From positions 186,001 to 250,000 of the forward strand of contig NZ_SJSY01000070.1 in assembly GCF_004352915.1 (NCBI RefSeq): a stretch of DNA of 64,000 nucleotides, given 5' to 3'. Below the pieces are notes generated by a model that was not told the DNA's origin, searched no databases, and saw only the letters and a list, made by a program, of their open reading frames with translations. Positions 34,663 through 44,116 of the stretch are shown here, piece after piece. Made by a program: the position numbers and the translations under genes. Positions within the stretch are counted from its first letter, which is position 1, and the number at the start of each line of letters is the position of its first letter. Origin of the DNA: Flavobacterium zhairuonense (GTDB lineage: Bacteria; Bacteroidota; Bacteroidia; Flavobacteriales; Flavobacteriaceae).

Positions 34663-36288
34663 TTATATAGTGTCAATGATAGCCCTCTCTGTTATTTGAT
34701 TTTCTACAAAAAATTCATCTTCTAGAATTTCATTGATGAAAAATTCAAGATTCTCTCTATTATAATACTTTGGATATTGATAGCCATTTACGAAAATGAC
34801 CGGAGTAAAATTTAAATTATTATTTTTGCACCACTGATTTTGCTGTTTATATATCAAATCAATTTTATAGCTTTCGAAAGACTGCCCATATTTTATTATC
34901 CAATCGTTCAAATTTTTATTTTCAAACCAATAATTTAACGCTTCAAGAAAAGAATATTCTCCTTTTTCTAAATAAATTGAGATTATACTTCTAAAAAAAA
35001 CTTTTGCATCTTCATCCAAATTTTCTATATCTACGTTAAAAATTATTTTAACTTTTAGATCATTTTTGTATGCAATTAAAATTTCCTCTATGCTTTTGTG
35101 TACTTCTTTACAATGTCCACAAAAGGGGCTTATAATAATAGCTATTTCAGTTTCACTTTTTTGATTACCTAAAACAATAGAACTATTTGGTAAATCAAAA
35201 TTATTGTTTGATATCAGCGAATTTTTAAAAATTTCATAATTACGCATAAATCGATTTCCCTTTAACTGAAATTCTTTTAATTCTTTTTGTTTTGTTAATA
35301 TTGATTTTAATGATTTCCAAATCAATACTGTAGCAAAAAAAACAAATCCAAAAAGAACAATTGATTTTAAAGAAACCTTGAAACTACTTCTTTGAATAGA
35401 AACTAAAATTATTAATTCCAAAATCAAGATGGTAATAATTGCCAAACAGATAGGACACCATTTTTTTTCTATAAATTTTTGATAATAAATGGACAATATT
35501 ATCATTGGAATAACACTAAAAAGTATTATTTTTTGTAGAATGAAAAATTCATCTATACTATTTGACAAAACGAACAAAAAAAGTGAAATCAGCTGTGTGG
35601 TGTAAAATACAATGCTTAAACTACTTAAATCCAAAAAAGCAAAAATTTTCCATTTTTTTGAACTAATAATGTCTGCACAACTTGCAGATGAGGAAATATT
35701 GCAAAAACTATCTATTAGTCCACTTCTGACTTCAAATAAATCCTGTAACGCCACAATAGAAAATAAAATACCTATTATTGGAAAAACTAAAAAAAAATTA
35801 CTGATCGCATTCTTTTCAAACATAGTGATTACCATCAAAAATAGTATTAAGCAAAATGATGATAATATCCAGAATGAATTGTTTTTCTTAAATTTTTTTA
35901 TATTTTCACTTCCTTCTTTTTCAATCAAAAATACAATCCCATTCCATCTTGATTCTAATTCTGATCTTGTTATTTCATAAGTTGTACCATCTTTTGAACA
36001 AAAGTAACTTCCGTTCTTTTGTTCAACAAAATAAAACTCAATATCAAGAGACGGACCGCTATTTTTTTCTATTAAATGAGCAATAAAACGTTTTGAAATT
36101 AATTCTATCTCTGATATATTAACTTTCAAGAATGCATTTTGAATATTGAAAAAAGTTAAAGTATCGGCTATTGCCAAAATCGAAGGATAATCGGGATGAG
36201 ATTGAATTTGAAATAAAAATTCAACTTTGTCTACTTTTATGTTTTCTTTTTCTAAATAATGAAAAAGATAATTAAAATTTTGTGCCAT
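34663..36288 (-). CDS. C39-like domain fused to VKOR and thioredoxin domains (disulfide-forming membrane protein)
   Basis: The 541-residue protein begins with a C39-protease-like domain lacking the catalytic Cys (about 1-122, SHPDYPSILAIADTLTFFNI and RSELESRWNGIVFLIE). It has about five membrane helices (143-325) with VKOR redox cysteines Cys-196/Cys-204 in the loop and Cys-278/Cys-281 in WCPIC. It ends in a periplasmic thioredoxin/DsbA-like domain (about 365-541) with CGHC (390-393). VKOR enzymes pass electrons to quinone to create disulfides. In a peptide-export operon it should oxidise the six-Cys peptide. The inactive C39-like part may dock the leader. Confidence 0.88.
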   Translation of the reverse strand: MAQNFNYLFHYLEKENIKVDKVEFLFQIQSHPDYPSILAIADTLTFFNIQNAFLKVNISEIELISKRFIAHLIEKNSGPSLDIEFYFVEQKNGSYFCSKDGTTYEITRSELESRWNGIVFLIEKEGSENIKKFKKNNSFWILSSFCLILFLMVITMFEKNAISNFFLVFPIIGILFSIVALQDLFEVRSGLIDSFCNISSSASCADIISSKKWKIFAFLDLSSLSIVFYTTQLISLFLFVLSNSIDEFFILQKIILFSVIPMIILSIYYQKFIEKKWCPICLAIITILILELIILVSIQRSSFKVSLKSIVLFGFVFFATVLIWKSLKSILTKQKELKEFQLKGNRFMRNYEIFKNSLISNNNFDLPNSSIVLGNQKSETEIAIIISPFCGHCKEVHKSIEEILIAYKNDLKVKIIFNVDIENLDEDAKVFFRSIISIYLEKGEYSFLEALNYWFENKNLNDWIIKYGQSFESYKIDLIYKQQNQWCKNNNLNFTPVIFVNGYQYPKYYNRENLEFFINEILEDEFFVENQITERAIIDTI

Positions 36289-36429
36289 AAATTTGGAATA
36301 TTACTATAATATTTCTTTACATCAAGGAAGTTTCTAATTCTTTACATCTACCAGCAACTTTAGAAATTGCATATTTTCGTTCTACCCATATGCGCTGAAA
36401 TAATCCTATTAACAAATCTTACAATAATT

Positions 36430-37200
36430 TTATTTTGATGTCTCAATTGTTAATTCATACTTTAGTTCTTTAAAACTATTGACCACTTTTGAAATCTTTC
36501 CGTCTTTACCTAATATGATATAGGTCGGAAAAAAAATTATTCCCAGTGTATCGTTAACATATTTTCGTTGATTAGCAAAAACTGGATATTTTAATGGATT
36601 TTTTTTTATAAATTCTTTTATTTCCGTATTTTGATCTAGAGCAAAACTCATAAATATTAAATCCTTATTTTTTTCATAACTTTTGATCATCTCATTCATA
36701 GGTGAGATCTCTGAAATGCATTTTGGACAGGCGAGAAACCAAAATTTAATTACAATAATTTTGTTTTTTATTGAATTTGCGTCGTATTTTTTGTTTTCTA
36801 AATCCACAAAATTAAAATGAGGCAAATTTCTACCTTCTTTAGAAAAATTTCCTAATTCAATTTTTGCGTTATTCATTAAAACATAACTAATTTCTATAGT
36901 TTTCCATTTCTTGATTAAATAAGTTTTATAAATTTCTTCATCTTTCTCCGAATAAATTTTTAATGGTAAGTAATGCCCTGTCTCCATTTTTTTTAAAAAT
37001 GTTTTCTTATCAATTAAATTTTCATTTTCATCCAAAGCAATAAAATCTCTTGAAAAAAAAATATATTTATTATTATAGGCAAAAAAACTGTCTAAGCTAC
37101 TAGTTATTTCCGATGGGTTTCCAATTTGACTAGTATAATTAGAATTGCAAGAAATTAAAAAATAAAAACTTGCTACGACTATTGCTATATTTACTTTCAT
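36430..37200 (-). CDS. TlpA-like thioredoxin-fold lipoprotein
   Basis: The 256-residue lipoprotein has lipobox FLISC (Cys-18), an N-terminal region without a recognised domain (to about 120) and a C-terminal thioredoxin fold with WFLACPKC (Cys-158/Cys-161) and a cis-Pro region in FFPTYIIL. It lies in the periplasm and probably reduces, isomerises or oxidises disulfides in the exported peptide, complementing the VKOR fusion. It starts 57 nt downstream of the precursor gene. Confidence 0.8.
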   Translation of the reverse strand: MKVNIAIVVASFYFLISCNSNYTSQIGNPSEITSSLDSFFAYNNKYIFFSRDFIALDENENLIDKKTFLKKMETGHYLPLKIYSEKDEEIYKTYLIKKWKTIEISYVLMNNAKIELGNFSKEGRNLPHFNFVDLENKKYDANSIKNKIIVIKFWFLACPKCISEISPMNEMIKSYEKNKDLIFMSFALDQNTEIKEFIKKNPLKYPVFANQRKYVNDTLGIIFFPTYIILGKDGKISKVVNSFKELKYELTIETSK

Positions 37201-37257
37201 ATTTAAATAAAAAATAGAAACTACTTTAAAATAAAGTAGTTTCCTGTATTATTAATT

Positions 37258-37470
37258 TTAGCAAGATCTCACTTCATACCCTGTACTACATGTTGGGACT
37301 CCTGTACTAGCAACGCATGTACCACAATTAGTATCGTTTGTTGCTTTACCAATTAAACAACAACGTACTTCACGTGGATTATCGTCTCCACTTCCTGCCA
37401 TAATAGAACGCATTTCATTTCTCGAAAGTTTACCTTGAACGTTTGCAAGACTAATTTTTTGTGTCTTCAT
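37258..37470 (-). CDS. GG-leader precursor peptide with six-cysteine core (bacteriocin-like)
   Basis: The 70-residue peptide has a leader (about 1-26) of the Bacteroidota GG-bacteriocin type (LSRNEMRSIMAG), similar to the TIGR04149 natural-product precursors, with a cleavage point expected after Gly-26 (AG) or Gly-28 (SG). The core holds all six cysteines (37, 38, 49, 52, 61, 70), with small-residue and Thr/Ser-rich spacing and a Cys terminus. Leader cleavage by the C39 protease and three disulfides formed by the VKOR/TlpA proteins are the natural reading. Ser and Thr sites could carry sugar. It has no obvious immunity gene next to it. Confidence 0.85.
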   Translation of the reverse strand: MKTQKISLANVQGKLSRNEMRSIMAGSGDDNPREVRCCLIGKATNDTNCGTCVASTGVPTCSTGYEVRSC

Positions 37471-37868
37471 AAATTAGATTTTAATGTTAATTAATTATTT
37501 TAAAATAGAATCATTCTTTGGCTTTTGAATTACGTGCACTTAATTCAGAGACAAAAAAGTCTTAACAAATCTGATAGATATGTAGAAAATTTCCTATGCT
37601 AAATACAGCATAAAATATGCTTGAAATCACATTGAAATAAAAAATTCCTAATATTTGCTTACATCAAAATCAAAAGCAAAGTTCTTTTGATGGGTTTTTG
37701 TAGTGTTTTTAAGATAGAAATTTGAAGAAATTCTTTTTAATACTAGAATCTTAGCTACAATTTAATTTTTAGACATATCCTTAGTATGAATAAAGTAAAT
37801 TAATCAAAGCCAAAAAAATTGTTATTTATCCATTATCTAAAAATTACTTGAAAATGAATTTTTAATTG
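37471..37868. other. 398-nt gap between the precursor gene and the XRE regulator gene
   Basis: This AT-rich stretch contains no credible gene. It should hold the promoter and leader of the peptide-export operon (minus strand), but no clear TAnnTTTG is found, so transcription may depend on the XRE regulator or a special sigma factor. A short word, ttacatcaa, occurs here (37660-37668) and again upstream of the VKOR gene (about 36318-36326). Confidence 0.5.
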
Positions 37869-38231
37869 TTATTCTGACATTAAATTATTGATCTGCATTT
37901 TTAGAGATTTATTCTCTTGTTCGAGCTTTTCAATATATTTTTTCATAATAAGAAGTGAAAATTCAAAATGTTCAAAATATTCATGATTTAAATTCTCTAA
38001 ATTTTTCTTTGATTGATCGTTTGCTATAAATATTCCATCATGGGATTCGTATATTGTTTGAAGATTGGTATCTAAAATTTTTGCAAGTTCATCCCACTCA
38101 TTTTTCGTTATTTTAGTGATTCCAGATTCTCTCCGGCTGTATTGTGATTGTGTAATTCCTAAAAGATAAGCTACTTCCTCTTGAGTTTTATTCTTTTCGA
38201 TTCGCTTATTTATGAGTTTTCGTTTCATCAT
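37869..38231 (-). CDS. XRE-family helix-turn-helix regulator with C-terminal coiled coil
   Basis: The 120-residue protein has an N-terminal Cro/C1-type helix-turn-helix (about 5-62, EKNKTQEEVAYLLGITQSQY) and a C-terminal coiled coil (about 90-120, IEKLEQENKSLKMQINNLM) for dimerisation. It sits upstream of the precursor gene on the same strand, separated by 398 nt, and may control the operon. Met-2 (38228) is an alternative start. A short XRE of this form is common next to Bacteroidota peptide genes. Confidence 0.8.
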   Translation of the reverse strand: MMKRKLINKRIEKNKTQEEVAYLLGITQSQYSRRESGITKITKNEWDELAKILDTNLQTIYESHDGIFIANDQSKKNLENLNHEYFEHFEFSLLIMKKYIEKLEQENKSLKMQINNLMSE

Positions 38232-38265
38232 ATAATAAATTGATTCCTAGGATAATTGATTAGAT

Positions 38266-38301
38266 AAAAAAAACGAGTTAACTATATAAATTAACTCGTT
38301 T
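38266..38301 (-). terminator. terminator after the SusD-like gene
   Basis: AAACGAGTTAA (38271-38281) and TTAACTCGTTT (38291-38301) form an 11-bp perfect stem with a 9-nt loop, and the A tract before it gives U residues on the minus strand. Confidence 0.8.
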
Positions 38302-38374
38302 CTTGTTTTAGCTTTCTTTGGGGCATCAAGCTATTTTTTTATTTTATATCTCAAATTTCACTTTGAGGAAAAAA

Positions 38375-40387
38375 TTAAATTTTGCTTTCATCATCAACAG
38401 CATCTTGCCACTTATCCCAAACTTTAACAGCTTCATTATAGCCATCATAACCATAGTTTTGGCTTAATTGACCTTTAATGTTTGGCTCGATAGCAAGTCT
38501 ATATGGAATTGGCCAATAATTATTACGTTTATCCATAGTATAGAACTTCACACCTGGCTTAAGAGCAATACCGTTTGGATATTTGTTGTAAAGCGTGTAA
38601 TGAACAATACGCTGCCACCAATAACTTCCTCCTGTTGCATCTTTACCAGATTGTTTATCCCAATTCGTTTTACTGTAAGTATTACCCCATTCATCTGGTT
38701 TTCCGCTCATAGCTAAACAGTGTGAAATACGTTTCAACTCAACATTTCTCCATTCTTCCATATAAAGCTCTCTACCTCTTTCTGCACAAATATCACCAAT
38801 AGTTACAGTTGTGTACATTTGTGATGCTTTTGCTCTTGCTCTTACAACATTCACATCTTGAGCTGCTCCAGTTGCATTACCTTGATAAAAACGAGCTTCT
38901 GCACGCAATAAATATGTTTCAGCTAGACGATAGATGTACAAATGCGCACTTGCTCCTGCAGTAGCTCCCTGAAAATCATTTGCTGCTTGATTAGCTTCGG
39001 CTACAACATCATGATAAAAGATTTTATAATGTGGGAAATCATACCAATCACGAATAGAATCTTGTGCCAACAATTTTCCGGTTGCGTCTTTCATTCTAAA
39101 ATTTTGTCCAGCCCATGTAGCACTACCTCCTGCTCCGGGTGCATATTTAAGGTCTTCCATATTCACCCAGTTACCAACAGTACTGTTATGTCTAAGATCT
39201 ACTTTATCCTCAACACCATTTACAACCCACATAGGATGCTGTGAATAGTAAGAACCACTGATAGTACCAATACCACGTCCTATTGCTCTTTGGTAATCAT
39301 ATTTTGCATTATAATTTGTTTTGTCTGTCAATGGAAAACGTGGCGCTGCAGTTTTACCATCAGGAGTAATCAAATTCGCGTCATTCCAGTTAGGGCCAAA
39401 AATCCTCATTGAAGCAAACGCTAAGAATGATTGCGCTCCTCCATTTGGTGCAACTAATATTGCTTCAGTATTAGAAGAAATTACTTTGTTCTCAGGTCTG
39501 TGCAAATCCCAAATTACGTTTCTTGTTATCGGCCATGCAGTAGGATTCCCTCCTGGATCAAAGATTCCTAGATTTCCTTGTACCAAAGAATAACCTGATT
39601 GATTTATCAAAATATTGGCTTGAGCTTCAGCATCAGCAAATCTTCCAGATGCCAAATAACACTTAATTAGCAATTGACGACAAGCACCTTTACTAACCAT
39701 ACCAATATATCCTATTTTCGACTGCTCTGGCACCCATTGTACCGCTTTCTCCATATCAGCGGTAATCATTTCGATAATCGCTTCTTTTTTAGTAGAATAA
39801 TAACTCTGTTTCGGAACTGATAAAATCTTAGTAATCAACGGAATATCTCCAAATTCATACACTAAATTCAAATAACGATAAGCTCTGTGAAAATAAGCCT
39901 GTCCGATATATTTATTTTTAACCTCTTCAGACAAACTTTTTACACCTCCAATATATGTTAATACGGTATTAGCATTCTTAATACCTGTATAAGCTTCCGT
40001 CCAAAGGAATCCAAGATAAATCGATTCACCACTTGGATCTCTACGAAACACATCTGTACCAGCACTAGGAACTATAGTTGCAGCATAATCCGCAATATTA
40101 CTTCCTGTATCCGTTTTACCGTATTGTGCCATATCAGAGAAAAGATATTCTGTACCGATAGGTACACTTACACCAGAAAAATTGTAATGAATATAATTAT
40201 TGCGCAACTGTTTATCACACTGTGCCAATGTAGCCTGCAAACCAGCTTCAGTAGTAAACGTAGTTTCTGGGTCATAAAACGAAAGCGGATCAGCATCTAG
40301 AAAATCTTTCGAACAAGAACTAGTCATCACTGCTAATAGAGCAAAAGGCACCAGTCTTGTAATTTTATTTTTAATATATTTTTTCAT
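38375..40387 (-). CDS. SusD/RagB-family outer-membrane lipoprotein
   Basis: The 670-residue lipoprotein has lipobox SSC (Cys-25) followed by SKDFLDADP, the classical SusD N-terminal motif, and a TPR-like helical fold with RAYRYLNLVYEFGDIPLI and RLAETYLLRAEARFYQGN. SusD proteins cap the SusC barrel and bind nutrients on the surface. The SusC partner precedes it by 12 nt. No hydrolase or regulator next to the pair reveals the substrate. Confidence 0.92.
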   Translation of the reverse strand: MKKYIKNKITRLVPFALLAVMTSSCSKDFLDADPLSFYDPETTFTTEAGLQATLAQCDKQLRNNYIHYNFSGVSVPIGTEYLFSDMAQYGKTDTGSNIADYAATIVPSAGTDVFRRDPSGESIYLGFLWTEAYTGIKNANTVLTYIGGVKSLSEEVKNKYIGQAYFHRAYRYLNLVYEFGDIPLITKILSVPKQSYYSTKKEAIIEMITADMEKAVQWVPEQSKIGYIGMVSKGACRQLLIKCYLASGRFADAEAQANILINQSGYSLVQGNLGIFDPGGNPTAWPITRNVIWDLHRPENKVISSNTEAILVAPNGGAQSFLAFASMRIFGPNWNDANLITPDGKTAAPRFPLTDKTNYNAKYDYQRAIGRGIGTISGSYYSQHPMWVVNGVEDKVDLRHNSTVGNWVNMEDLKYAPGAGGSATWAGQNFRMKDATGKLLAQDSIRDWYDFPHYKIFYHDVVAEANQAANDFQGATAGASAHLYIYRLAETYLLRAEARFYQGNATGAAQDVNVVRARAKASQMYTTVTIGDICAERGRELYMEEWRNVELKRISHCLAMSGKPDEWGNTYSKTNWDKQSGKDATGGSYWWQRIVHYTLYNKYPNGIALKPGVKFYTMDKRNNYWPIPYRLAIEPNIKGQLSQNYGYDGYNEAVKVWDKWQDAVDDESKI

Positions 40388-40399
40388 TGTTGAATAATT

Positions 40400-43300
40400 T
40401 TAAAGTTGGAAATTAAATCCTAAATTAAACTGTCTTGTAGCCAATCCTCCTGTTTCTGGATCTCCAAAATACTTCCATTCTTTAGAAGCCGACCATGTTG
40501 CAGCATTTTGAACCGAAGCATAAATTTTAATATTTTTGATATGAGCACGATCTAAAAGATCTCTTGGAAGTGTATATGCTATCGAAATGTTATCTAAACG
40601 TACAAAACTACGATCATACAATCTTCCTGGGGCAACTGGAGTTCCAGCAGGTCCCTTAGCGTCAAGACGAGCCCATTCGTTTGTTGGATTGTCAAGCGTC
40701 CAATATGGATTTACATATGGGTTAAAGTTAAATTTGTACAAACTACTATCGTTGAAAGTATTCATATAAATTGAACTAAGTGATTTTCCTCCCGCATAAG
40801 AATACATGCTAATACCCAAATCCCAATTCTTATAAATCTTAAAGTCATTACGCAATGTCCATTGTACTGGAGGATTTGTATTTCCTAGAAACTGCTTGTC
40901 TTTTTCATTATAAACTGCTTTTTTGTAAGCTACACCATCTGCATCTACCGCATCTATATCATCTGCTGTATAGCTGTTTTGAACTTTTGGATCTCCAGGA
41001 CGCTGTCCGTATCTCTGAGCTTCTTTCCATTCATCTTTTTGCCAAATACCAGTTACTTTATAATCCCAAATTTGAGAAATTGGTCTGCCAATAAACCATC
41101 CATTGCTTGAATCATCACCTTCTTTTTTCCCAATAACATTTCCACTGGCATCTTTAATGTCTACCATATTACCGTATAATGAAATAATTTTATTTTCGTT
41201 ATAAGAGATACCCAATGTAGTACGCCATTCAAAGTTTGGTGTTTTCATATTAAGTGTGTTGACACTTAATTCAAAACCTTTATTTTGAACTTCACCAAGG
41301 TTGGTTGCAATTGATGAAAATCCAGTGAAACCAGGCAATGATTGACTCATAATCATATCATGGGTAGCTGTTTTATAAAGATCTAATGTAGCCGTTATGC
41401 GATCGTGCAAGAAACCTAAATCAAGACCAATATTTGTTGATGTTGTTTTTTCCCATTGCAAATTTGGGTTTGACATACGATCAAGTGATAAATACCTCAT
41501 TTCAAGCGCTTTTCCTGAAGGATCTAAATAACCCATTGTTCCATTGTTTACTAAGTTTGCCAAAGAAATGTACGGATCTGCAAGCGATCTGTTACCATTT
41601 TTACCCCAAGACAAACGTAATTTACCAGTACTCATCGCGTCCCATTTAAACCAATTTTCATTTTTGAAGGTCCATGCAACACCAAAAGAAGGGAAAACTG
41701 CGTACGGATCTGAAGCTCCAAATGCTGAATAGCCATCACGACGAACAGTCGCCGTAAACATATAACGATTATCAAACGAATAGAAAAGTCTTGCCATCAA
41801 TGCATCTGCCGTTTCATGTGTATCGTTAGATCTAAGCACACTATTTGCTAATGTTGCGGTATTAACATTGTGAAACCCTAAAGCATCAGAAGGTTGAATA
41901 TTATTAGCATCCATTCCATCTGACCAGAAACGACGTTCTTCAGCTTCTTGAACAAAAGTTGCAATGATGTGATGCTTTTCAGCAATAGTGTAATCCCATG
42001 CTAAAGTATTATTCAGGTTATAATCAAACCTCATTTCATTATTTCTAACTGCTCCAGTAGTTGCTGGTGCCCAGTTTGGATTTTGTGTCGATCTGAAATC
42101 ACGTCTGTGATAAAATTGATAACGAGGAGCAATGTTAAATGAATATGTAATCCCTAAAGGTAATGTAACTTTTGTATTGAAAACTGAATTCAATGTCACA
42201 TATCCTCTTTCCTGCTCAATAAATTGACGCTCGTAGTAATAGTTATAATTTTGTCCTGAAACGTTTTTCCCCATTGGTTGTCTCTCATAGTTGCCATTTG
42301 CATCAATAAAAGTTCCATATGGGCTAGTTCTCATCATATTATTTTGACCAGACTCCGTACCTAAAGAAGGTGTAATATCTCCATCTGTACGATCTTGGAA
42401 ATTAACGTTTGCACTAAAGTCAAGCCAATCTGTAATTTTAGCATCCACCTTCATATTAGAACGAGCTGATTTATAATCATTTCCAACAATAGCTCCCTCT
42501 GAAGTTAAATAACCAAAAGACATGTAATAATTAACCTTGTCGCTTGCACCAGAAACACTTAAATTATTGTCATGGTTAATCCCTGTTCTGAAAGAACTAT
42601 TACTCCAATCGTGTGTTTTGTCAGCTAAGAAATTAGCCATTAATGAAGGATCAAAATTCAATCCTAAACGTGTTCCCCATACTTCTTTATTGCTTTTTCC
42701 TGCTGTTTGAGTAGCTGGCTGGTACGCTAACCATTGTGCTTCAGTAATACCCCATTTCGCTAAATCATTTGGATTTGAAAAATATCCAGGTTTGCCATTA
42801 GCAACCGTTCCTGCTATCCATGCTTCATATTGCTTAGTTGTTGTGTTTACACCATAAGTTTGGGCAGTTTCCCAATCTTCACGGTATTTTAAGTATCCTT
42901 CTGGAGAATACACACCGCGATAAGCACTTTTATTACTGATTGTTGTGTTTGTAGTAAAACTAACAATAGGTTTACCCGTTTTTCCTTTTTTAGTTGAAAT
43001 CAAAATAACTCCCGCCGCCGCTCTCGATCCATATACAGATGCAGCCGAAGCATCTTTTAAGATATCAAGTTGCTGAATATCATCAGGATTGATTTCTGAT
43101 AACTCGCCATAAAACTGCATTCCATCTAAAATAATAAGAGGTGAATTATGAGGGCCTCCTACTTTTGTATCTGAATTACCAGTATACACAGAAGTCTGTC
43201 CACGAATTTGGATGCTTCCTCCTCCTTTTGCTGAAGGGTCATAACCAACTCTTACACCCGGAGTACCTCTTAAGATATCCTGAACTGTTTGTGGGTTTTG

Positions 43301-43789
43301 ATTTGCAAGTTTATCTGGTGTTACCTGAACAACTGCTCCCGTTAAATCCTTTTTCTTCATTTTACCATAACCTACTACTACAACCTCCTCTAATGAAGTA
43401 GTCGCTTTTTTCATTTTTACAGTAATTGAAGCTTCTCCTTTTACAGCAACTTCAGCGGTAACATATCCTAAATAAGATACAACGATCACTGCATTATCGT
43501 TATCTACCTTTAAAGTAAATTTTCCGTCAAAATCTGTTGAAGTACCGTTTTTACTTCCTTTTTCTAAAACTGAAACTCCCGGCATCGGCATACCGCTTTC
43601 ATCAATAACTAGTCCTTTGATGCTTTTTTGTGGAACTGCATCGTAAGACCCTGTTGTACTTTTAGAACTAACGGCGTAACCTTGAACTTGAGATAAAGAA
43701 AACAATACACAAAGCATCAACATTTTCTTTTTCAAATTAAATCCAGATACACCATTAGGACTTTTTTTAATCCTAATAAAATTTGTCAT
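40400..43789 (-). CDS. SusC/RagA-family TonB-linked outer-membrane protein
   Basis: The 1129-residue protein has a long signal region (about 1-40), a carboxypeptidase-D regulatory-like domain (about 55-115, IKGLVIDESGMPMPGVSVLE), the TonB-box/plug start EEVVVVGYGKMKKKDLTGAV, a plug and a 22-strand barrel ending with LGFNFQL. It pairs with SusD (12 nt apart) to form a nutrient-import pedal-bin complex. The long size is normal for SusC. The substrate is unknown because no carbohydrate gene follows. Confidence 0.93.
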   Translation of the reverse strand: MTNFIRIKKSPNGVSGFNLKKKMLMLCVLFSLSQVQGYAVSSKSTTGSYDAVPQKSIKGLVIDESGMPMPGVSVLEKGSKNGTSTDFDGKFTLKVDNDNAVIVVSYLGYVTAEVAVKGEASITVKMKKATTSLEEVVVVGYGKMKKKDLTGAVVQVTPDKLANQNPQTVQDILRGTPGVRVGYDPSAKGGGSIQIRGQTSVYTGNSDTKVGGPHNSPLIILDGMQFYGELSEINPDDIQQLDILKDASAASVYGSRAAAGVILISTKKGKTGKPIVSFTTNTTISNKSAYRGVYSPEGYLKYREDWETAQTYGVNTTTKQYEAWIAGTVANGKPGYFSNPNDLAKWGITEAQWLAYQPATQTAGKSNKEVWGTRLGLNFDPSLMANFLADKTHDWSNSSFRTGINHDNNLSVSGASDKVNYYMSFGYLTSEGAIVGNDYKSARSNMKVDAKITDWLDFSANVNFQDRTDGDITPSLGTESGQNNMMRTSPYGTFIDANGNYERQPMGKNVSGQNYNYYYERQFIEQERGYVTLNSVFNTKVTLPLGITYSFNIAPRYQFYHRRDFRSTQNPNWAPATTGAVRNNEMRFDYNLNNTLAWDYTIAEKHHIIATFVQEAEERRFWSDGMDANNIQPSDALGFHNVNTATLANSVLRSNDTHETADALMARLFYSFDNRYMFTATVRRDGYSAFGASDPYAVFPSFGVAWTFKNENWFKWDAMSTGKLRLSWGKNGNRSLADPYISLANLVNNGTMGYLDPSGKALEMRYLSLDRMSNPNLQWEKTTSTNIGLDLGFLHDRITATLDLYKTATHDMIMSQSLPGFTGFSSIATNLGEVQNKGFELSVNTLNMKTPNFEWRTTLGISYNENKIISLYGNMVDIKDASGNVIGKKEGDDSSNGWFIGRPISQIWDYKVTGIWQKDEWKEAQRYGQRPGDPKVQNSYTADDIDAVDADGVAYKKAVYNEKDKQFLGNTNPPVQWTLRNDFKIYKNWDLGISMYSYAGGKSLSSIYMNTFNDSSLYKFNFNPYVNPYWTLDNPTNEWARLDAKGPAGTPVAPGRLYDRSFVRLDNISIAYTLPRDLLDRAHIKNIKIYASVQNAATWSASKEWKYFGDPETGGLATRQFNLGFNFQL

Positions 43790-44047
43790 TTTTGGTTAGT
43801 AATTTGTTGGTTAATTAATTAGTTAGTTTGAAAAAATCATTATTGCAATAAGCGAATCGCAAGAATGATTTTACAGAGGCAAATTTGACTAATTAATGGT
43901 TTTCACAGGGAGCAATAAAATCCGATTTTGGGTATACTAAAGTCTTGTGGATGGATTTTACCCGTGTTTTGTAACCAAAAAATGACATTATTTCAAAAAA
44001 CTAACAGAAAAATTAAATAACCTATAATTATTACTTTGACAATTTGT

Positions 44048-44074
44048 GGTTTCAGGTTTCAGGTTTCAGGTTTC
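44048..44074. repeat. short tandem repeat of the 7-mer GGTTTCA
   Basis: Three full copies and a partial fourth copy of GGTTTCA. The array lies upstream of the susC-like gene; a two-unit version of the word occurs near 4950. It is too short for a CRISPR. Confidence 0.75.
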
Positions 44075-44116
44075 TAAAATCACTAATCGTTATTTGTTGT
44101 AAATCATAAAACAAAA

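Noticed and set aside
35612..35980. 122-residue plus-strand frame
   Set aside because: Antisense of the VKOR membrane domain; hydrophobicity and Lys/Phe content are mirror effects of the AT-rich gene.
37258..37470. Precursor as a lanthipeptide
   Set aside because: No LanB/LanC/LanM-type enzyme is present; thiol oxidases are present instead, so disulfides are the better explanation.
38375..43789. SusC/SusD pair as a full polysaccharide utilisation locus
   Set aside because: No carbohydrate-active enzyme or dedicated regulator flanks it.
44048..44074. Tandem 7-mer as a CRISPR-like array
   Set aside because: Repeat unit is 7 nt without spacers, and no cas gene is near.
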